From Synechococcus sp. PCC 7336 (lineage in GTDB: Bacteria; Cyanobacteriota; Cyanobacteriia; Thermostichales; PCC-7336): a DNA stretch of 64,000 nucleotides. Made by a program: the position numbers and the translations under genes. The stretch covers positions 2,500,789 to 2,564,788 of the forward strand of contig NZ_CM001776.1 in assembly GCF_000332275.1 (NCBI RefSeq), given 5' to 3'. The notes beneath the pieces are model-generated. The model was not told the DNA's origin. It ran no database searches and saw only the letters and a list, made by a program, of their open reading frames with translations. Shown piece after piece: positions 9,361 through 18,766 of this stretch (positions are counted from its first letter, which is position 1; every line of letters starts with the position of its first letter).

Positions 9361-10350
9361 GTGATTCAGGTTCGAGATTGTCGCACTCTACTGTCGAATG
9401 ACCCCATACCGGAGTTGGGGGCATTTCCGATTTTACTCACCCATTGCTCGCTCGCCCTCTGGGGACAACTCTTCGAGCAGTTGAGAGCCACCTATCCCGC
9501 TTGGCATCTCGTGAGCCCCATCGATGCCAAACAACACACTTCATACGATTCAATTCCGCTAGCAGAAGTCGGCGATCGCTTTCCAACTTTGCTCGCCTCC
9601 GAACCGTTTTGTAACCTTTACCTGCCCCCTGTGGCTGCTGGGTCGTTGCCTGCCCTGCAGCAATTAATTGAGGTGGTTGCACAACTGCGATCGCCCGCCG
9701 GTTGCCCCTGGGACCGCGCCCAAACGCCTATCTCGCTGACCCCCTACATTCTCGAAGAAGCCTATGAAACGGTGGCAGCAATTCGCAGTGGAGACATCGA
9801 GCACACGATTGAAGAGCTAGGAGATCTGCTGCTGCAGGTGGTGCTACAAGCTCAAATTTTTGCTGAAGCAGAGATGTTTGCGCTGGCAGATGTGGCAGGA
9901 GGGATTGCCGCTAAGTTGATTCGCCGCCATCCGCACGTATTCGGTCCAGAAGCGTTGTCGGAGATCGCGGTGGAGGAGGTGCGACGGCGGTGGGAAGAGA
10001 TTAAGACCGAAGAAAAGCAGTCGGAAACGCTGGCGGACAAGGTACGCAGCTATGCAGATACATTTCCTCCTTTATTGGCGACTAGCAAGATTGTCAAAAA
10101 AACGGCTGGTCTGGAGGGGGTCGATGGCGTTCTGGGGTCCGAACAGCAGTTAGGTGATGCGATCATGGCGTTTGAGGCAGCAGTAAAAGGCGATCGCGAA
10201 TTGGCCCAAGCATCCCTGGGAGAAGTGCTGTTCCTATTGGTGCAGTTGGGGCATCGGCACGGATTGAAGGCGACGGCGGCGTTAGAGGGAGCAAATGCTG
10301 CAGCGGTGCGGCGGGTAGAGGCGATCGAGGGTGTAGCGTTGGGCAAATGA
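9361..10350 (+). CDS. mazG: Nucleoside triphosphate pyrophosphohydrolase MazG
   Basis: Hydrolyses NTPs to NMP and PPi (house-cleaning). 329 residues from GTG 9361. The first MazG domain begins near residue 105 with LRSPAGCPWDRAQT and has EEAYETVAAI and EELGDLLLQVV, the metal-binding acidic clusters. A second, weaker MazG repeat follows (TSKIVKKTAGLEGVDG onward). The N-terminal ~100 residues are an extension of the kind often seen in cyanobacterial MazG; I see no tetrapyrrole-methylase motif in it. Start chosen because it abuts the previous stop. Confidence 0.92.
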   Translation: MIQVRDCRTLLSNDPIPELGAFPILLTHCSLALWGQLFEQLRATYPAWHLVSPIDAKQHTSYDSIPLAEVGDRFPTLLASEPFCNLYLPPVAAGSLPALQQLIEVVAQLRSPAGCPWDRAQTPISLTPYILEEAYETVAAIRSGDIEHTIEELGDLLLQVVLQAQIFAEAEMFALADVAGGIAAKLIRRHPHVFGPEALSEIAVEEVRRRWEEIKTEEKQSETLADKVRSYADTFPPLLATSKIVKKTAGLEGVDGVLGSEQQLGDAIMAFEAAVKGDRELAQASLGEVLFLLVQLGHRHGLKATAALEGANAAAVRRVEAIEGVALGK

Positions 10351-10389
10351 GAGGAGTGCAGTTAGCTGCCAGACTGTCAGGGTGGGCGC

Positions 10390-10713
10390 TTAACGATATA
10401 ACTTGTCCTCGAGGGAGCGAACTTGGCGCTCTAGTCGGTCTAGGCGTCCTCGCAGTTCGTCCATTTCGGCTTGGCGGGGGACGCCCAAGTCTTGCATGAC
10501 ATTGCGAATTTGCCGCTGCAGTTGGGCTTCGAGGTTGCCCTGCTCGGTTTTGAGTTGAGTCATGACTTTTTCTACAACCTGCTTGGCAGCAGCAGGATCG
10601 ATGCTGCCGGATTGGGCTAAATCGTCGGCAGCTTTGGAAATTTGCTCTATGACCAGCGACGAGGTGCCAATACCCATCAGCAGCATTTGTCGTAATAAGC
10701 TGCTATTGTCCAT
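10390..10713 (-). CDS. Phasin-like coiled-coil protein
   Basis: 107 residues: a hydrophobic start (LLRQMLLMGIGTSSLVIEQISKA), then a long amphipathic helix ending in heptads (ELRGRLDRLERQVRSLEDKL). This matches the cyanobacterial proteins annotated as phasin family or PhaI-like, which coat granules. Whether the organism makes polyhydroxyalkanoate cannot be judged here. The gene is divergent from the next (54 bp between starts), suggesting a shared promoter region. Confidence 0.7.
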   Translation of the reverse strand: MDNSSLLRQMLLMGIGTSSLVIEQISKAADDLAQSGSIDPAAAKQVVEKVMTQLKTEQGNLEAQLQRQIRNVMQDLGVPRQAEMDELRGRLDRLERQVRSLEDKLYR

Positions 10714-10767
10714 GTGTTCGCGACCAGCTTTACTTACATCTATTGTGTCAGAAAGTATTACTCTCTT

Positions 10768-11112
10768 ATGACAACATCGGTTTCTCTGCTAACGCTCAAT
10801 CTCGATGGCGGTTCACTGGGTTTTGCTTGTTCGCCGCAGGTGGCGAGGGAGTTAAAGGCAGCTTTGGAGGATACCTTGGCTGCTCGGTTGCGGGGGGTGG
10901 CAGAGAATCCCAAGCAGCGGCAGGAGTCATTTGAGTTCCGCCAGACTGGGGAGCTGTTTTTGGAGGTGTTTTGCAATCCCAATCAGTGGGCGACACCGTT
11001 TGTGGCAAAGGTCTACATCACGGTGAAGACTGCGCAGGTGCGGGTGTCGGCGGAAGTACTGCTATCGCAGGTGCGGGAGGATCTCGATCGCTTTTTAGAG
11101 GCTTGTGCTTAG
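10768..11112 (+). CDS. Conserved-looking hypothetical protein
   Basis: 114 residues from ATG 10768; an upstream in-frame ATG at 10714 would put 18 odd residues (FATSFTYIYCVRKYYSL) inside the divergent promoter, so it is not preferred. Contains VARELKAALEDTLAARLRG, followed by alternating beta-like strands (FEFRQTGELFLEVFC, AKVYITVKTAQVRVSAEVLL) and a C-terminal helix. I do not recognise the family. Runs in the same direction as ureE, 27 bp downstream. Confidence 0.6.
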   Translation: MTTSVSLLTLNLDGGSLGFACSPQVARELKAALEDTLAARLRGVAENPKQRQESFEFRQTGELFLEVFCNPNQWATPFVAKVYITVKTAQVRVSAEVLLSQVREDLDRFLEACA

Positions 11113-11139
11113 GTTGCAGAGCTATGGGGGAGTTCGGCC

Positions 11140-11589
11140 ATGACTGAGGCTGCGGAGATCGCCGTCACTGAAGTCTCAAAGGGGGGGCTGCAGGCAGGAT
11201 TAGTGACTGAGGGGGTTTGGTTGGGCTGGCACGAGCGCCGCAAGGCACGCCAGCGGGTGCAGGGCGATCGCGGCACGACACTGTTGCTAGCTCTGCCGCG
11301 CGGAACGGTGTTACAGGAGGGGCAAGTGTTGTATCGCGATGGGAAACTGCAGATTGTGGTGCGATCGCAGTCCGAGGCACTTGTGAAAATTCAGCCCGCC
11401 TCAATTGCCGAGAGTTGTCGGGTGGCCCACCACTTGGGCAATTGGCACCGGCCGGTGGAGATTTTAGCGGATGGGGGGTTGCTGGCAGAATGCGATCGAC
11501 CGCTGGTGGATTGGTTGGAGGCGGGGGGCATTCGGTTTGAGGCAATTGAAGCGCCGTTTCAGCCCAATTCAGTGGCACACCCCCATTGA
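11140..11589 (+). CDS. ureE: Urease accessory protein UreE
   Basis: Nickel chaperone for urease assembly. 149 residues, near family length. Visible marks: WLGWHERRKARQRVQGDRG (the arginine-rich N-terminal strand that opens UreE), LLLALPRGTVLQEGQVLY, then VAHHLGNWHRPVEI, matching the conserved HxGNxHxP nickel-binding region, and a C-terminal FEAIEAPFQP. The C-terminal histidine tail is only HPH. No other urease gene is in the window; scattered ure genes are usual in cyanobacteria. Confidence 0.88.
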   Translation: MTEAAEIAVTEVSKGGLQAGLVTEGVWLGWHERRKARQRVQGDRGTTLLLALPRGTVLQEGQVLYRDGKLQIVVRSQSEALVKIQPASIAESCRVAHHLGNWHRPVEILADGGLLAECDRPLVDWLEAGGIRFEAIEAPFQPNSVAHPH

Positions 11590-11610
11590 AATCTCCTGCA
11601 AGAAGGATGG

Positions 11611-12123
11611 CTACGTTTGTAGGTTGTAGTCGGTATAGCCCTGCAAGGCTTCGGGATCGAACTGACGCAGGATAGGAGTAGCCGATCGGATCGAGGCATC
11701 GGACCCCTGTACGACGATGAGGTATTTACCTTCGTTGAGACGGTTGCGATAGGGCAAGGCGTCGCCGCTACCGAAGGCAATACCCGCTCCTCCGCCCACA
11801 AAGAAGCTGCCCATCGCCCCAGCGATCGCCCCTAACACCCCCCCCAAGAGGCGATCGCCGAAGGGGTTGCCCACAATGACAAATCCGGTGGAGAGATTGA
11901 AAGCAATCCCTGCCACAAACCCGAACGGCACCAACCAATAGGACATGAGAGTGGCTTGTTTGCGGGCTTCTTCTTGAGGATTGATGAGGCCGAACTCGTC
12001 TGCGCTGCGATAGCCCTTGCCCAAGATGGCGACTTTATCCATCGGCAATCCGGCTTTTTCGAGCGCAGTATAGGCAGACTCTGCCTGCATGCGATCGCTC
12101 AATACTGCCACGAGATAATTCAT
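11611..12123 (-). CDS. Glycine-rich membrane protein of unknown function
   Basis: 170 residues from ATG 12123 (the ATG at 12141 adds six unlikely residues). N-terminal ~65 residues look like a small alpha/beta domain (YLVAVLSDRMQAESAYTALE, KVAILGKGYRSADEFGL). Two glycine-rich membrane-compatible segments follow (YWLVPFGFVAGIAFNL; LLGGVLGAIAGAMGSFFVGG), then a soluble C-terminal part with KYLIVVQGSDASIRSA, similar to the ferredoxin-like folds of general-stress membrane proteins. Name unknown; a stress role is only a guess from that resemblance. Confidence 0.65.
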   Translation of the reverse strand: MNYLVAVLSDRMQAESAYTALEKAGLPMDKVAILGKGYRSADEFGLINPQEEARKQATLMSYWLVPFGFVAGIAFNLSTGFVIVGNPFGDRLLGGVLGAIAGAMGSFFVGGGAGIAFGSGDALPYRNRLNEGKYLIVVQGSDASIRSATPILRQFDPEALQGYTDYNLQT

Positions 12124-12179
12124 CTTGCACCTATCCCTCAATGGGCCGGATTTTACTCTAGCATCGCCCGAATAGTGAA

Positions 12180-12411
12180 TCAGTTGAAGTCTGCAATCGG
12201 CTTACCCCATTCGCGCAGGGGCTGCAGGACGCGTTCCCCTTCCTCCGCCGAGCCTGCATAACAAGTGACCACCACAAAGAAGGGCTTGTGCGCCATCACT
12301 GCCCAGGAAAGTTCTCCTCTTCGGGCACAGTACCCGTGAATGAGAGTACGCCAACCTCATCCGGCTCGTTGCGGACATACTCGCGAGACTTGCTGGAGAA
12401 GTATAAACCTC
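12180..12411 (-). pseudogene. FAD-binding oxidoreductase fragment (dead)
   Basis: Reading leftward, one frame gives SREYVRNEPDEVGVL and TVPEEENFPGQ, then a stop. The next frame continues with AHKPFFVVVTCYAGSAEEGE and RVLQPLREWGKPIADF, then a stop at 12180. Together these form a continuous ~75-residue internal piece of a GlcD/berberine-bridge-type FAD oxidase, broken by one frameshift near 12297. Both the FAD-binding N-terminus and the C-terminal end are missing. The upstream side ends exactly at a miniature repeat (12412). Confidence 0.65.
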
Positions 12412-12590
12412 GTCCATGTTGGGACCTGGAGTTTTCAGGCATTGCACTCGGCCCCCTCAATCCCCCACCAGTGGGGGACTTCCGAGAGACTATTGACTTC
12501 GTTCTGCAGCTGTCGATCGCCTTCCCAGCCTCCCAATGCCAACTGGCACTGCACTCAAGTCCGTCAAATAGATCGCTCAAACATTCACCA
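12412..12590 (+). mobile_element. Miniature element (MITE-like), copy A
   Basis: Starts TCCATGTTG, has the self-pairing CCTGGAGTTTTCAGG, then TTGCACTC and CCCCCTCAATCCCCCACC facing GTGGGGGACTT (hairpin). It ends with a weak inverted copy of the start (AAGTCC ... ACATTCACC). It matches copy B (31440-31638) closely in the first ~90 bp, but lacks about 20 bp inside. It has no coding capacity of its own. It truncates the FAD-oxidase remnant on its left. Confidence 0.65.
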
Positions 12591-12665
12591 ATAGAAATTA
12601 CCGCCCTGCAAATTGAAATTTTAGCTGTGAAAAGTGAATCTACCCAAAACTCGGCCGCAGGATGA

Positions 12666-13580
12666 TTAGCTGAGTTTAGAGAGTGCATCTTTAACAGCAT
12701 CAACAGTTCTAGAATCTATATTTTTTGCTCCCATTGGTGATAGATGTGGCCCTAAGGGTATATACCGAACCGAGAGAGTGGGGTCAAAGCCACCGACAAA
12801 TCGGTTTCGAAATTGACTACTCCAATCGAGAGTATCCTTTGCCCTAACATCTCCCTCGAACCCTGTAATATTGACTAGATTGAAGCGCCCACCATTATTC
12901 CTAGCGGCTGCAACCACTAAATCTTTAGTCTCTTTCTCGGAGGGGATAACTTCAAGGCCAAATTTAGCAAATAGGTTAGCTAGAGCAGGAATCGGGATAG
13001 CATTCCTTAAATCAGCTAAGACAGGTGCGAGCAGAATCATTGATTGGTTTGTCAGAGAGGCAATATCATTAAGATTGACATTGCCATATTTTTTTACTGC
13101 AGCTCCGATATCCGATCGCAAATTAGCATCTTCAGGATCGACAGATTCTAATATCGATAAAAGTTCTAGCAAGGCTATGTACTTACAGCCCAAACTATGT
13201 CCCAGCCAAAAATATTTCCCTTTCTCAAGTATTATTTCAGGATCTTTAATAGCATTGATATAGTTTTGATAGAGGTGAAGACCAGAATAGCCGAGACTCT
13301 CAGCTTCAAGTAAAATTGACTTAAATAGATCGGCTTGAGAATCTAATAAATCTATTGCTACAGACCAATGGCGAAAGGTAAATCTATAAGGCTTAGCTAC
13401 GATTGTATAGCCTTGAGAAAATATAGATCCTAACAAATCTCTGTAGAAAATAGTAGGAAAAGTTCCAAAGAAAGCTCCGCCAATAAACTGGACAACACCA
13501 ATTGGTTCTGGATGGATAGCAACCCAGTCAAATTTTAGAGGCTTAAAAATTATTTCTGACTGCACTTGAACAATCTCCAC
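12666..13580 (-). CDS. DUF1350 family alpha/beta-hydrolase-like protein
   Basis: 304 residues. WVAIHPEPIGVVQFIGGAFF near the start and GHSLGCKYIALLELL (near residue 126, nucleophile elbow G-x-S-x-G) fit the DUF1350 family of cyanobacteria and plastids, which has an alpha/beta-hydrolase fold. Substrate unknown. The gene is noticeably more A+T-rich than its neighbours and is flanked by repeat debris on the 3' side, so it may have a different history; this is an impression from base use only. Confidence 0.75.
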   Translation of the reverse strand: MEIVQVQSEIIFKPLKFDWVAIHPEPIGVVQFIGGAFFGTFPTIFYRDLLGSIFSQGYTIVAKPYRFTFRHWSVAIDLLDSQADLFKSILLEAESLGYSGLHLYQNYINAIKDPEIILEKGKYFWLGHSLGCKYIALLELLSILESVDPEDANLRSDIGAAVKKYGNVNLNDIASLTNQSMILLAPVLADLRNAIPIPALANLFAKFGLEVIPSEKETKDLVVAAARNNGGRFNLVNITGFEGDVRAKDTLDWSSQFRNRFVGGFDPTLSVRYIPLGPHLSPMGAKNIDSRTVDAVKDALSKLS

Positions 13581-13920
13581 ATTATTAAATAAAGCTTTAG
13601 ATTCAGTACAATTGATAGTAATCTGAGGGCCAATTTATAAATATAGGCACAATTGCATACTCTTCACCCTATTTATTGGATTTGCCTATAACAATCCGAG
13701 ATGACTTGTAAATACCGATCCCTGCCAGCACTGGATTTCAGGCATCCTGGCGTTTACAAATGGCTTAGGAATGCTATAGCTGTGAACTGTTAATGCAATT
13801 AACGAGTAGACAAACCCAACAATGGCATGGGCTCAATCAGATCTCAACAAAATGATTGTTTGAGTATCCTTGCAAATTGACCCTCAGATCTCTAATGCCT
13901 TTTTTAGAAAAATTGACTCC
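13581..13920. other. AT-rich intergenic stretch
   Basis: No gene, tRNA or strong hairpin seen in these 340 bases. Probably promoter DNA for the leftward DUF1350 gene. Confidence 0.5.
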
Positions 13921-14490
13921 TTATCCAGGAGCAACTACTTCTCGCCGAGTTCCAAGGGAATAACTTAAGTTGTCGAAATCTAAGCAATCGCAAACCAGCG
14001 GGAAATCATTTGGCAAGAAAGTACCACGGATTTCTGGATTGAGTAGAACTTCAGCTCTTTCACTTGAGAAAATAGAGGCGAAACCTCGAATCTCTATTTC
14101 CGGGTCGGGATCGAGAATAAACTTACCTACATCCGGCAATAGCTGTAGCGAAGCCGTAGCTAGAGGTGGGAGGATAAAGCTATCGCTCTCATAAGTTATA
14201 TAGCTAGGTGCAGAAACTGTTTCACTATAGTTTATCGGCTGGTTGTCTCCAGCTATGTCATAGAGAAGAACCGCGTTGCCTAACAATATCCTAGCTCCAG
14301 GAGAAGGAAAACCTGCATCAGGAGCACTAATCGTGAAAACCCCTCTTAGCTTGAGAGGATCTTCCATGAGATTGGATATAGTTAAGAAGTAGCCTTGAAT
14401 CACTCGTCGGGCAACTTTATTGAGAACAGAAACTCCAGGAGAGCGTGGAGCAATCGGTCTGACTAAAAGTTCAAATGGGGAAACTTCCAT
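13921..14490 (-). CDS. Hypothetical protein
   Basis: 189 residues, mostly predicted beta strands with many Pro/Gly turns (FELLVRPIAPRSPGVSVLNK, RGVFTISAPDAGFPSPGARI, NLMEDPLKLRG, RGTFLPNDFPLVCDCLDF). No signal peptide, no membrane segment and no family I recognise. AT-rich like its neighbour DUF1350. The two minus-strand genes are 340 bp apart, so a shared operon is unlikely. Confidence 0.5.
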   Translation of the reverse strand: MEVSPFELLVRPIAPRSPGVSVLNKVARRVIQGYFLTISNLMEDPLKLRGVFTISAPDAGFPSPGARILLGNAVLLYDIAGDNQPINYSETVSAPSYITYESDSFILPPLATASLQLLPDVGKFILDPDPEIEIRGFASIFSSERAEVLLNPEIRGTFLPNDFPLVCDCLDFDNLSYSLGTRREVVAPG

Positions 14491-14624
14491 ATCTCTAGCC
14501 TTGTTTTCTTACACGACATTATTATTTCTGAATGGTTTAAGCTTATGCAGCTAAACCGAGTTTAGTCAGAAACCTGTAGTTTTAATGAGGCATCTTTTAG
14601 TCCCTCTCACTAACGCTGTTAACC

Positions 14625-14775
14625 GCTGCATTCGCCCCCTAAGTCCCCCAGAATGGAGGACTTAATTACAATGCTAATTGGGGTTGGGAGACGGGGAAGA
14701 CGAACCAGCGAATCGCAGTCATTAAAGTTGCAGAACGAAGCCAACCGACTCTCACAAGTCCCCCACTAGTACTCC
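14625..14775 (-). mobile_element. Terminal part of a decayed insertion sequence, related to miniature elements A and B
   Basis: On the minus strand this reads CTAGTGGGGGACTTGTGAGA, then GGCTTCGTTCTGCAACTTTA, ending GGGGGACTTAGGGGGCGAAT. It aligns with copy B (31490-31636). It directly follows the C-terminal codons of the transposase remnant, so it is the insertion sequence's right end. The left inverted end present in A and B is missing. Confidence 0.65.
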
Positions 14776-15345
14776 AGATTTTCTGCTTCCTCCTGTGACG
14801 AGCATTGATGAGGGGGTCTATATGAGATTCTGCCAATTGACCCGTCAATGTCTTATTGGCTTCTTCCCACTCGTTGTAGTTGACGAGGTAGTCCCGGTGG
14901 GGATATGCCCTCCATCTACTTGCACAACCAATTTCGCAGCAGGGGCAGGCAATTCCTCTTGAGTTGGGGGTTTCTCATGCTCCTTAGCCAGTTGAGCCCC
15001 AAGCTGATTGGTCAGGCTTTTGACTCGGGCATGGTTATTGACACTGCGACGCTGAGCGTTCAATTTCTCTAGGTTGCTTTCAGCTTCTCGGTAACTATGC
15101 AGTGCCCCTTGCTCACATTGCAGTTTGGCCAAGTCTGGGCAGTTTGGCCAAGTCTGGGTGGATATCTGAGCCAAACACAGAGGTAATCGTGGGGGTGCTT
15201 TGCCAGTTGCACTCAGGGTTCTTGCAACGATGCTTTTGGATGCGTAGCTTATCGTCGCTGAAGACTGCGTGCAATTTGGATTGCAGGAATCCATTCTTGC
15301 TAATCTTCTGTCCGCACAGAGGGCAAGCATCGGGACTCAGATCGA
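14776..15345 (-). pseudogene. Transposase remnant (ISKra4-like)
   Basis: Fragments of one transposase lie in different frames. First a zinc-ribbon start (PDACPLCGQKISKNGF), then HRCKNPECNWQST and SDIHPDLAKL. Then, after a frameshift at a 19-bp tandem duplication, LQCEQGALHSYREAESNLEK, up to KLVVQVDGGHIPTG. A large internal deletion follows and then the C-terminus NEWEEANKTLTG and SHIDPLINARHRRKQK. The zinc-ribbon, VQVDGGHIP and AESHIDPLI features fit ISKra4-type transposases as I remember them. Non-functional. Confidence 0.7.
15122..15159. repeat. 19-bp tandem duplication inside transposase remnant
   Basis: The unit CAGTTTGGCCAAGTCTGGG occurs twice head to tail. 19 bp is not a multiple of three, so it shifts the transposase frame. 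Confidence 0.85.
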
Positions 15346-15500
15346 TGAGATTTCAAAATAATCCGTTACGCTTCCAATCGGTTTTGTGCCGAAACACCGG
15401 AGATAGTCGGAGGTTACCGGAGATAGCAGAAGTTTGCAAGGGGGATGCAAATCCCTTGCCAGAAAAGGGTTTTGGGCTGGAATTCAATCAGAGAAAGGAA

Positions 15501-15572
15501 TGGCACAGACGTGATTTGAACACGTGACCAAGGGCTTATGAGTCCCCTGCTCTACCACTGAGCTACTGTGCC
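15501..15572 (-). tRNA. tRNA with CAU anticodon (tRNA-Met)
   Basis: The minus strand folds as a full cloverleaf. Acceptor GGCACAG pairs with CTGTGCC, discriminator A; D-arm GCTC/GAGC; anticodon loop CTCATAA (CAU); T-arm ACGTG with loop TTCAAAT and CACGT. CCA is not encoded. The G1-C72 pair argues against an initiator. Elongator Met is the simplest reading; tRNA-Ile2 (lysidine-modified CAU) cannot be excluded. The anticodon stem has an A-G mismatch at 31-39. Confidence 0.93.
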
Positions 15573-15701
15573 TGAGGGCCAAAATCTAAACAAAAGCTTT
15601 AGGCCGGATACTAACCTATCACCTCGGTGCGATCGCTGCCAAGCACTTCCCTCCACCAACTTTGAGGTATAGTCTTCTCGACTATATTCTCCCTCGCTAG
15701 C

Positions 15702-16634
15702 ATGAGTCCCACGCCATCTCTTTTCAATTGCGATCCCCTCAGCCGCGCCCGCATCCTCAGCGAAGCACTGCCCTACATTCAAAAGTTTCAGGGGCGCACT
15801 CTTGTCATTAAATATGGGGGGGCCGCAATGGTGCAGGCGGAACGGCGTGCTGAAGTGCTGCGCGATATTGTCTTTCTGGCCTGCGTGGGCATTCGACCCG
15901 TCATCGTTCACGGTGGCGGCCCCGAGATCAATACTTGGCTGACCAAACTCGATATTCCCTTCCAATTTGTAGATGGTTTGCGGGTGACGGATGCCAAAAC
16001 GATGGAAGTGGTGGAGATGGTGTTGGCGGGTCGGGTCAACAAGCAGCTAGTGCAGTTGATCGAGCTGGCTGGGGGTTCTGGTGTGGGTCTTTGCGGTCGC
16101 GACGGTCAGATCGTTAGAGCCCGATCGCAGGGGCGCGAGGAAATTGGCTTTGTGGGGGAGGTCGCTAAGATTGACCCGACGTTGCTCAATACCTTAATTC
16201 GCGATCGCCACATACCGGTGCTCTCCAGTGTGGCTGCCGACGAAACCGGACAGGCTTTCAACATCAATGCCGACACGGTTGCGGGGGAGATCGCCGCTGC
16301 CTTGGGGGCCGAAAAACTGATTTTACTCACCGATACACCAGGCATCTTGAGCGATAAAGACGACCCCAGCTCCCTGCTCGATCGCATCGATATCCAAACG
16401 GCCCGCCAACTGATTGAGGACGGTACCGTTGCTGGCGGCATGATCCCCAAGTTAAACTGTTGCATTCGAGCCCTCGCTCAGGGGGTGGGTTCTGCTACGA
16501 TTCTGAACGGTGGCGATCCCCACTCGCTCTTACTGGAAGTATTGACCAAAGAAGGCAGCGGCACACAAATTTTGGCCTCTCGCTACTGTATGGAACAATC
16601 AGCTCGAGCGGGAATGGGGCGATCGCACCTTTAA
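15702..16634 (+). CDS. argB: Acetylglutamate kinase
   Basis: Phosphorylates N-acetylglutamate in arginine synthesis. 310 residues. [12 protein letters not shown] (phosphate-binding lysine and Gly loop), [47 protein letters not shown] and [14 protein letters not shown] are all ArgB signatures. The N-terminal helix ([18 protein letters not shown]) is present, as in the hexameric, arginine-inhibited, PII-activated enzymes. Its last 36 bp overlap the 3' end of the convergent lnt gene. The tRNA upstream is on the other strand. Confidence 0.96.
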   Translation: MSPTPSLFNCDPLSRARILSEALPYIQKFQGRTLVIKYGGAAMVQAERRAEVLRDIVFLACVGIRPVIVHGGGPEINTWLTKLDIPFQFVDGLRVTDAKTMEVVEMVLAGRVNKQLVQLIELAGGSGVGLCGRDGQIVRARSQGREEIGFVGEVAKIDPTLLNTLIRDRHIPVLSSVAADETGQAFNINADTVAGEIAAALGAEKLILLTDTPGILSDKDDPSSLLDRIDIQTARQLIEDGTVAGGMIPKLNCCIRALAQGVGSATILNGGDPHSLLLEVLTKEGSGTQILASRYCMEQSARAGMGRSHL

Positions 16635-18140
16635 CCCCGCTAACAGCCCAGTTATCCCCAGGCACCCCCAAGCTAGCCAATCTCCCCAACGACTGGCGAT
16701 CGTCAATTCGGAGCGTAAGGAAACGATCCCGGAGACGGTCTTCCGCTGCCATAACGGACCTCGTTCCAGTATGCGTCCCGAAGGGGCGACAACGAGATTG
16801 CCGCCAGTATTGTTGACAAAGGTAAAGCTGCGTCGCGTTTCGATCGCCCGGAACACCGACAATACGGAATGCAAGATGGGCCAATTACTGCGGCCAAACC
16901 AACTGTCATCCGAAATGGTTAGCAACGACTGAGCTCCCCGTCGCACGAGCGAGCGGGAGGCTCTGGGCATGACGCTTTCCAAACAGATGGCTACACCGAG
17001 CTGGCCCAGCCGATCGCCAGCCTCTAGCGGTCGATAGCCACCCTCAGAGGGGACGTAGCGAGCCGTCTCGAAATATTGAAACAACCACTGCTTGCCATAG
17101 CGATCGCGAATGCTGCCATCCGAGCCGTACAGCAGGGCTGAATTGACAAATTTCAATCGATCCCAAGCTACTCCCTGCTGGTCGGGGAGGGGCTCGCTCG
17201 CCCCCACAATCAAGCCACCCCCTTCTGGCAACTGTACCAGCAGGGGATCGATAACCCTCTCCTCCAGATCGGTGTCCTCCACCTGGGCTCGCATTGCCCC
17301 TTCCGGCCACGCCACCAGGTCGGCACCTGCCGCGATCGCAGCAGTGGAAAACTCCTGTAACTCTCGATAGCGGCGATCGCGATAGCTCCAACTGCGATCG
17401 GCCTCCAGCCATGCCACCGGCTGAAGGGTGGCAATGCGGTAGCTGTCAGCGACTTCACTTTCTAGAACCGATAGGCGAATGGTTCCATAGGCCAGAGCTG
17501 CAATCCACAGCCCCAGTGGGAAAGCGATGGCAAGCCAGCGTTTGGGGGGAGGGGCAATCCAGAGCGCGGCGAGCGCGGCGTTGCTCGAGATCGCTAAAAA
17601 GGTCGCGCCCCAAATGCTGGTCATGTCGGCAATTTGGATGGCGACGAGCCAGTTGAACAGACAGGCACCGTAGTGCAAGGGGAGGGGAAACTGTACGATC
17701 CCAAAAAAGCCATCGAAACTGGTCCAGACAGCGGCGATCGCCAGCGGACGCAGCCACAGCCCACACTGCTGCGTCAGTTGCAAGCTGAGCAGGGTGGCAG
17801 CAATGAAATAGAGGGGAACCAGTGGCGCAGCGATAATGCCCCCGATGATTTCCCCCTCCGTCAGCGCTTCAACAGAGAAGGGATCGGGTAAGAAAATGAG
17901 GCTACATACCCCCACCCAAGTGGCTGTGCAGTAGCGTATCTGCTGTCTCAAGGGTTTTTGCCAGCACAGATAGAGCAAAGGAGCCAGCCCCAGCAATGCG
18001 GCGGGATAAACGTGCAATAGGCGATTGGGCGACCCCAAGGCGATCGCGACAATTGACAGCAGGATCGCGGCCCAGGGCTGGAAACGAGTGGGTTGGCTCG
18101 CTCTTGGCGATCGATGCATAGTCTTTTGAGATGCAGGCAT
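16599..18140 (-). CDS. lnt: Apolipoprotein N-acyltransferase
   Basis: Adds the third acyl chain to lipoproteins at the cytoplasmic membrane. 513 residues: multiple hydrophobic segments in residues 20-220, then a nitrilase domain. The catalytic triad residues are visible: Glu in [10 protein letters not shown], Lys in [13 protein letters not shown], Cys in [21 protein letters not shown] and [20 protein letters not shown] follow as in Lnt. A C-terminal hydrophobic segment returns. Overlaps argB convergently by 36 bp. Confidence 0.93.
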   Translation of the reverse strand: MPASQKTMHRSPRASQPTRFQPWAAILLSIVAIALGSPNRLLHVYPAALLGLAPLLYLCWQKPLRQQIRYCTATWVGVCSLIFLPDPFSVEALTEGEIIGGIIAAPLVPLYFIAATLLSLQLTQQCGLWLRPLAIAAVWTSFDGFFGIVQFPLPLHYGACLFNWLVAIQIADMTSIWGATFLAISSNAALAALWIAPPPKRWLAIAFPLGLWIAALAYGTIRLSVLESEVADSYRIATLQPVAWLEADRSWSYRDRRYRELQEFSTAAIAAGADLVAWPEGAMRAQVEDTDLEERVIDPLLVQLPEGGGLIVGASEPLPDQQGVAWDRLKFVNSALLYGSDGSIRDRYGKQWLFQYFETARYVPSEGGYRPLEAGDRLGQLGVAICLESVMPRASRSLVRRGAQSLLTISDDSWFGRSNWPILHSVLSVFRAIETRRSFTFVNNTGGNLVVAPSGRILERGPLWQRKTVSGIVSLRSELTIASRWGDWLAWGCLGITGLLAGLKVRSPHSRSS

Positions 18141-18204
18141 GACGGATGACCCATGACGGAGAACGCAGGAACGATCCCCGCATCCTTTGGTTAGCTGTTG
18201 AACC

Positions 18205-18654
18205 TTACCTGCGATCGCGCCCCTTGTGAGTCAAGCGATCGGCATATTCATTCCACCTCAGTCCAGTATGTGCTTTGACCCAGACTGCCGAGATCTCGGG
18301 ACAATCCTGCTTCAGCGCCGCCAGTTGCTTGACCAAATCTAAATTCTCGACCGGTCCTGTCTTGCGTTTCCAGCCGCGCTTCTGCCAGCCAGCCATCCAG
18401 CTATTGTAGGTTTGCACGCACAAATTCGAATCGGAATAGAGGGTGGCGGCATCCCAGTCCCGAGGGCGATCGCGGCAAAACTCCAAAGCCCGAATCATCG
18501 CCAGCAATTCCATTCGGTTGTTAGTGGTCGCTTTCTCGCCGCCGCAGTCCTCGGCGATCGCCTCATCCCGCACCACCACCACAAATCCCCATCCCCCCGG
18601 CCCGGGATTGGGGGAACATCCGCCGTCGGTAAATACTTTCCACACTCGATCCAT
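18205..18654 (-). CDS. rnhA: Ribonuclease HI
   Basis: Degrades RNA in RNA-DNA hybrids. 149 residues. Catalytic carboxylates are visible: Asp10 (FTDGGC), Glu49 (NNRMEL), Asp75 (YSDSNL) and the Asp in NEYADRLT. WMAGWQKRGWKRKTGPVENL is the basic handle region. Minus strand, 64 bp upstream of lnt's start, so the two may be co-transcribed. Confidence 0.96.
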   Translation of the reverse strand: MDRVWKVFTDGGCSPNPGPGGWGFVVVVRDEAIAEDCGGEKATTNNRMELLAMIRALEFCRDRPRDWDAATLYSDSNLCVQTYNSWMAGWQKRGWKRKTGPVENLDLVKQLAALKQDCPEISAVWVKAHTGLRWNEYADRLTHKGRDRR

Positions 18655-18766
18655 ACCCGTATCCTTTCACCACTATTTGTGTAACTGCGATTGAGCTGCT
18701 CTAGCCTCTGTCCGCACAAGACGGGATTTCGGGTTGGAAAACCGCTGCGATCCCCACATTTGTTTA

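Noticed and set aside
15102-15527. Plus-strand open frame of 141 codons over the transposase remnant and tRNA
   Set aside because: It runs antisense through recognisable transposase and tRNA sequence and has no family character.
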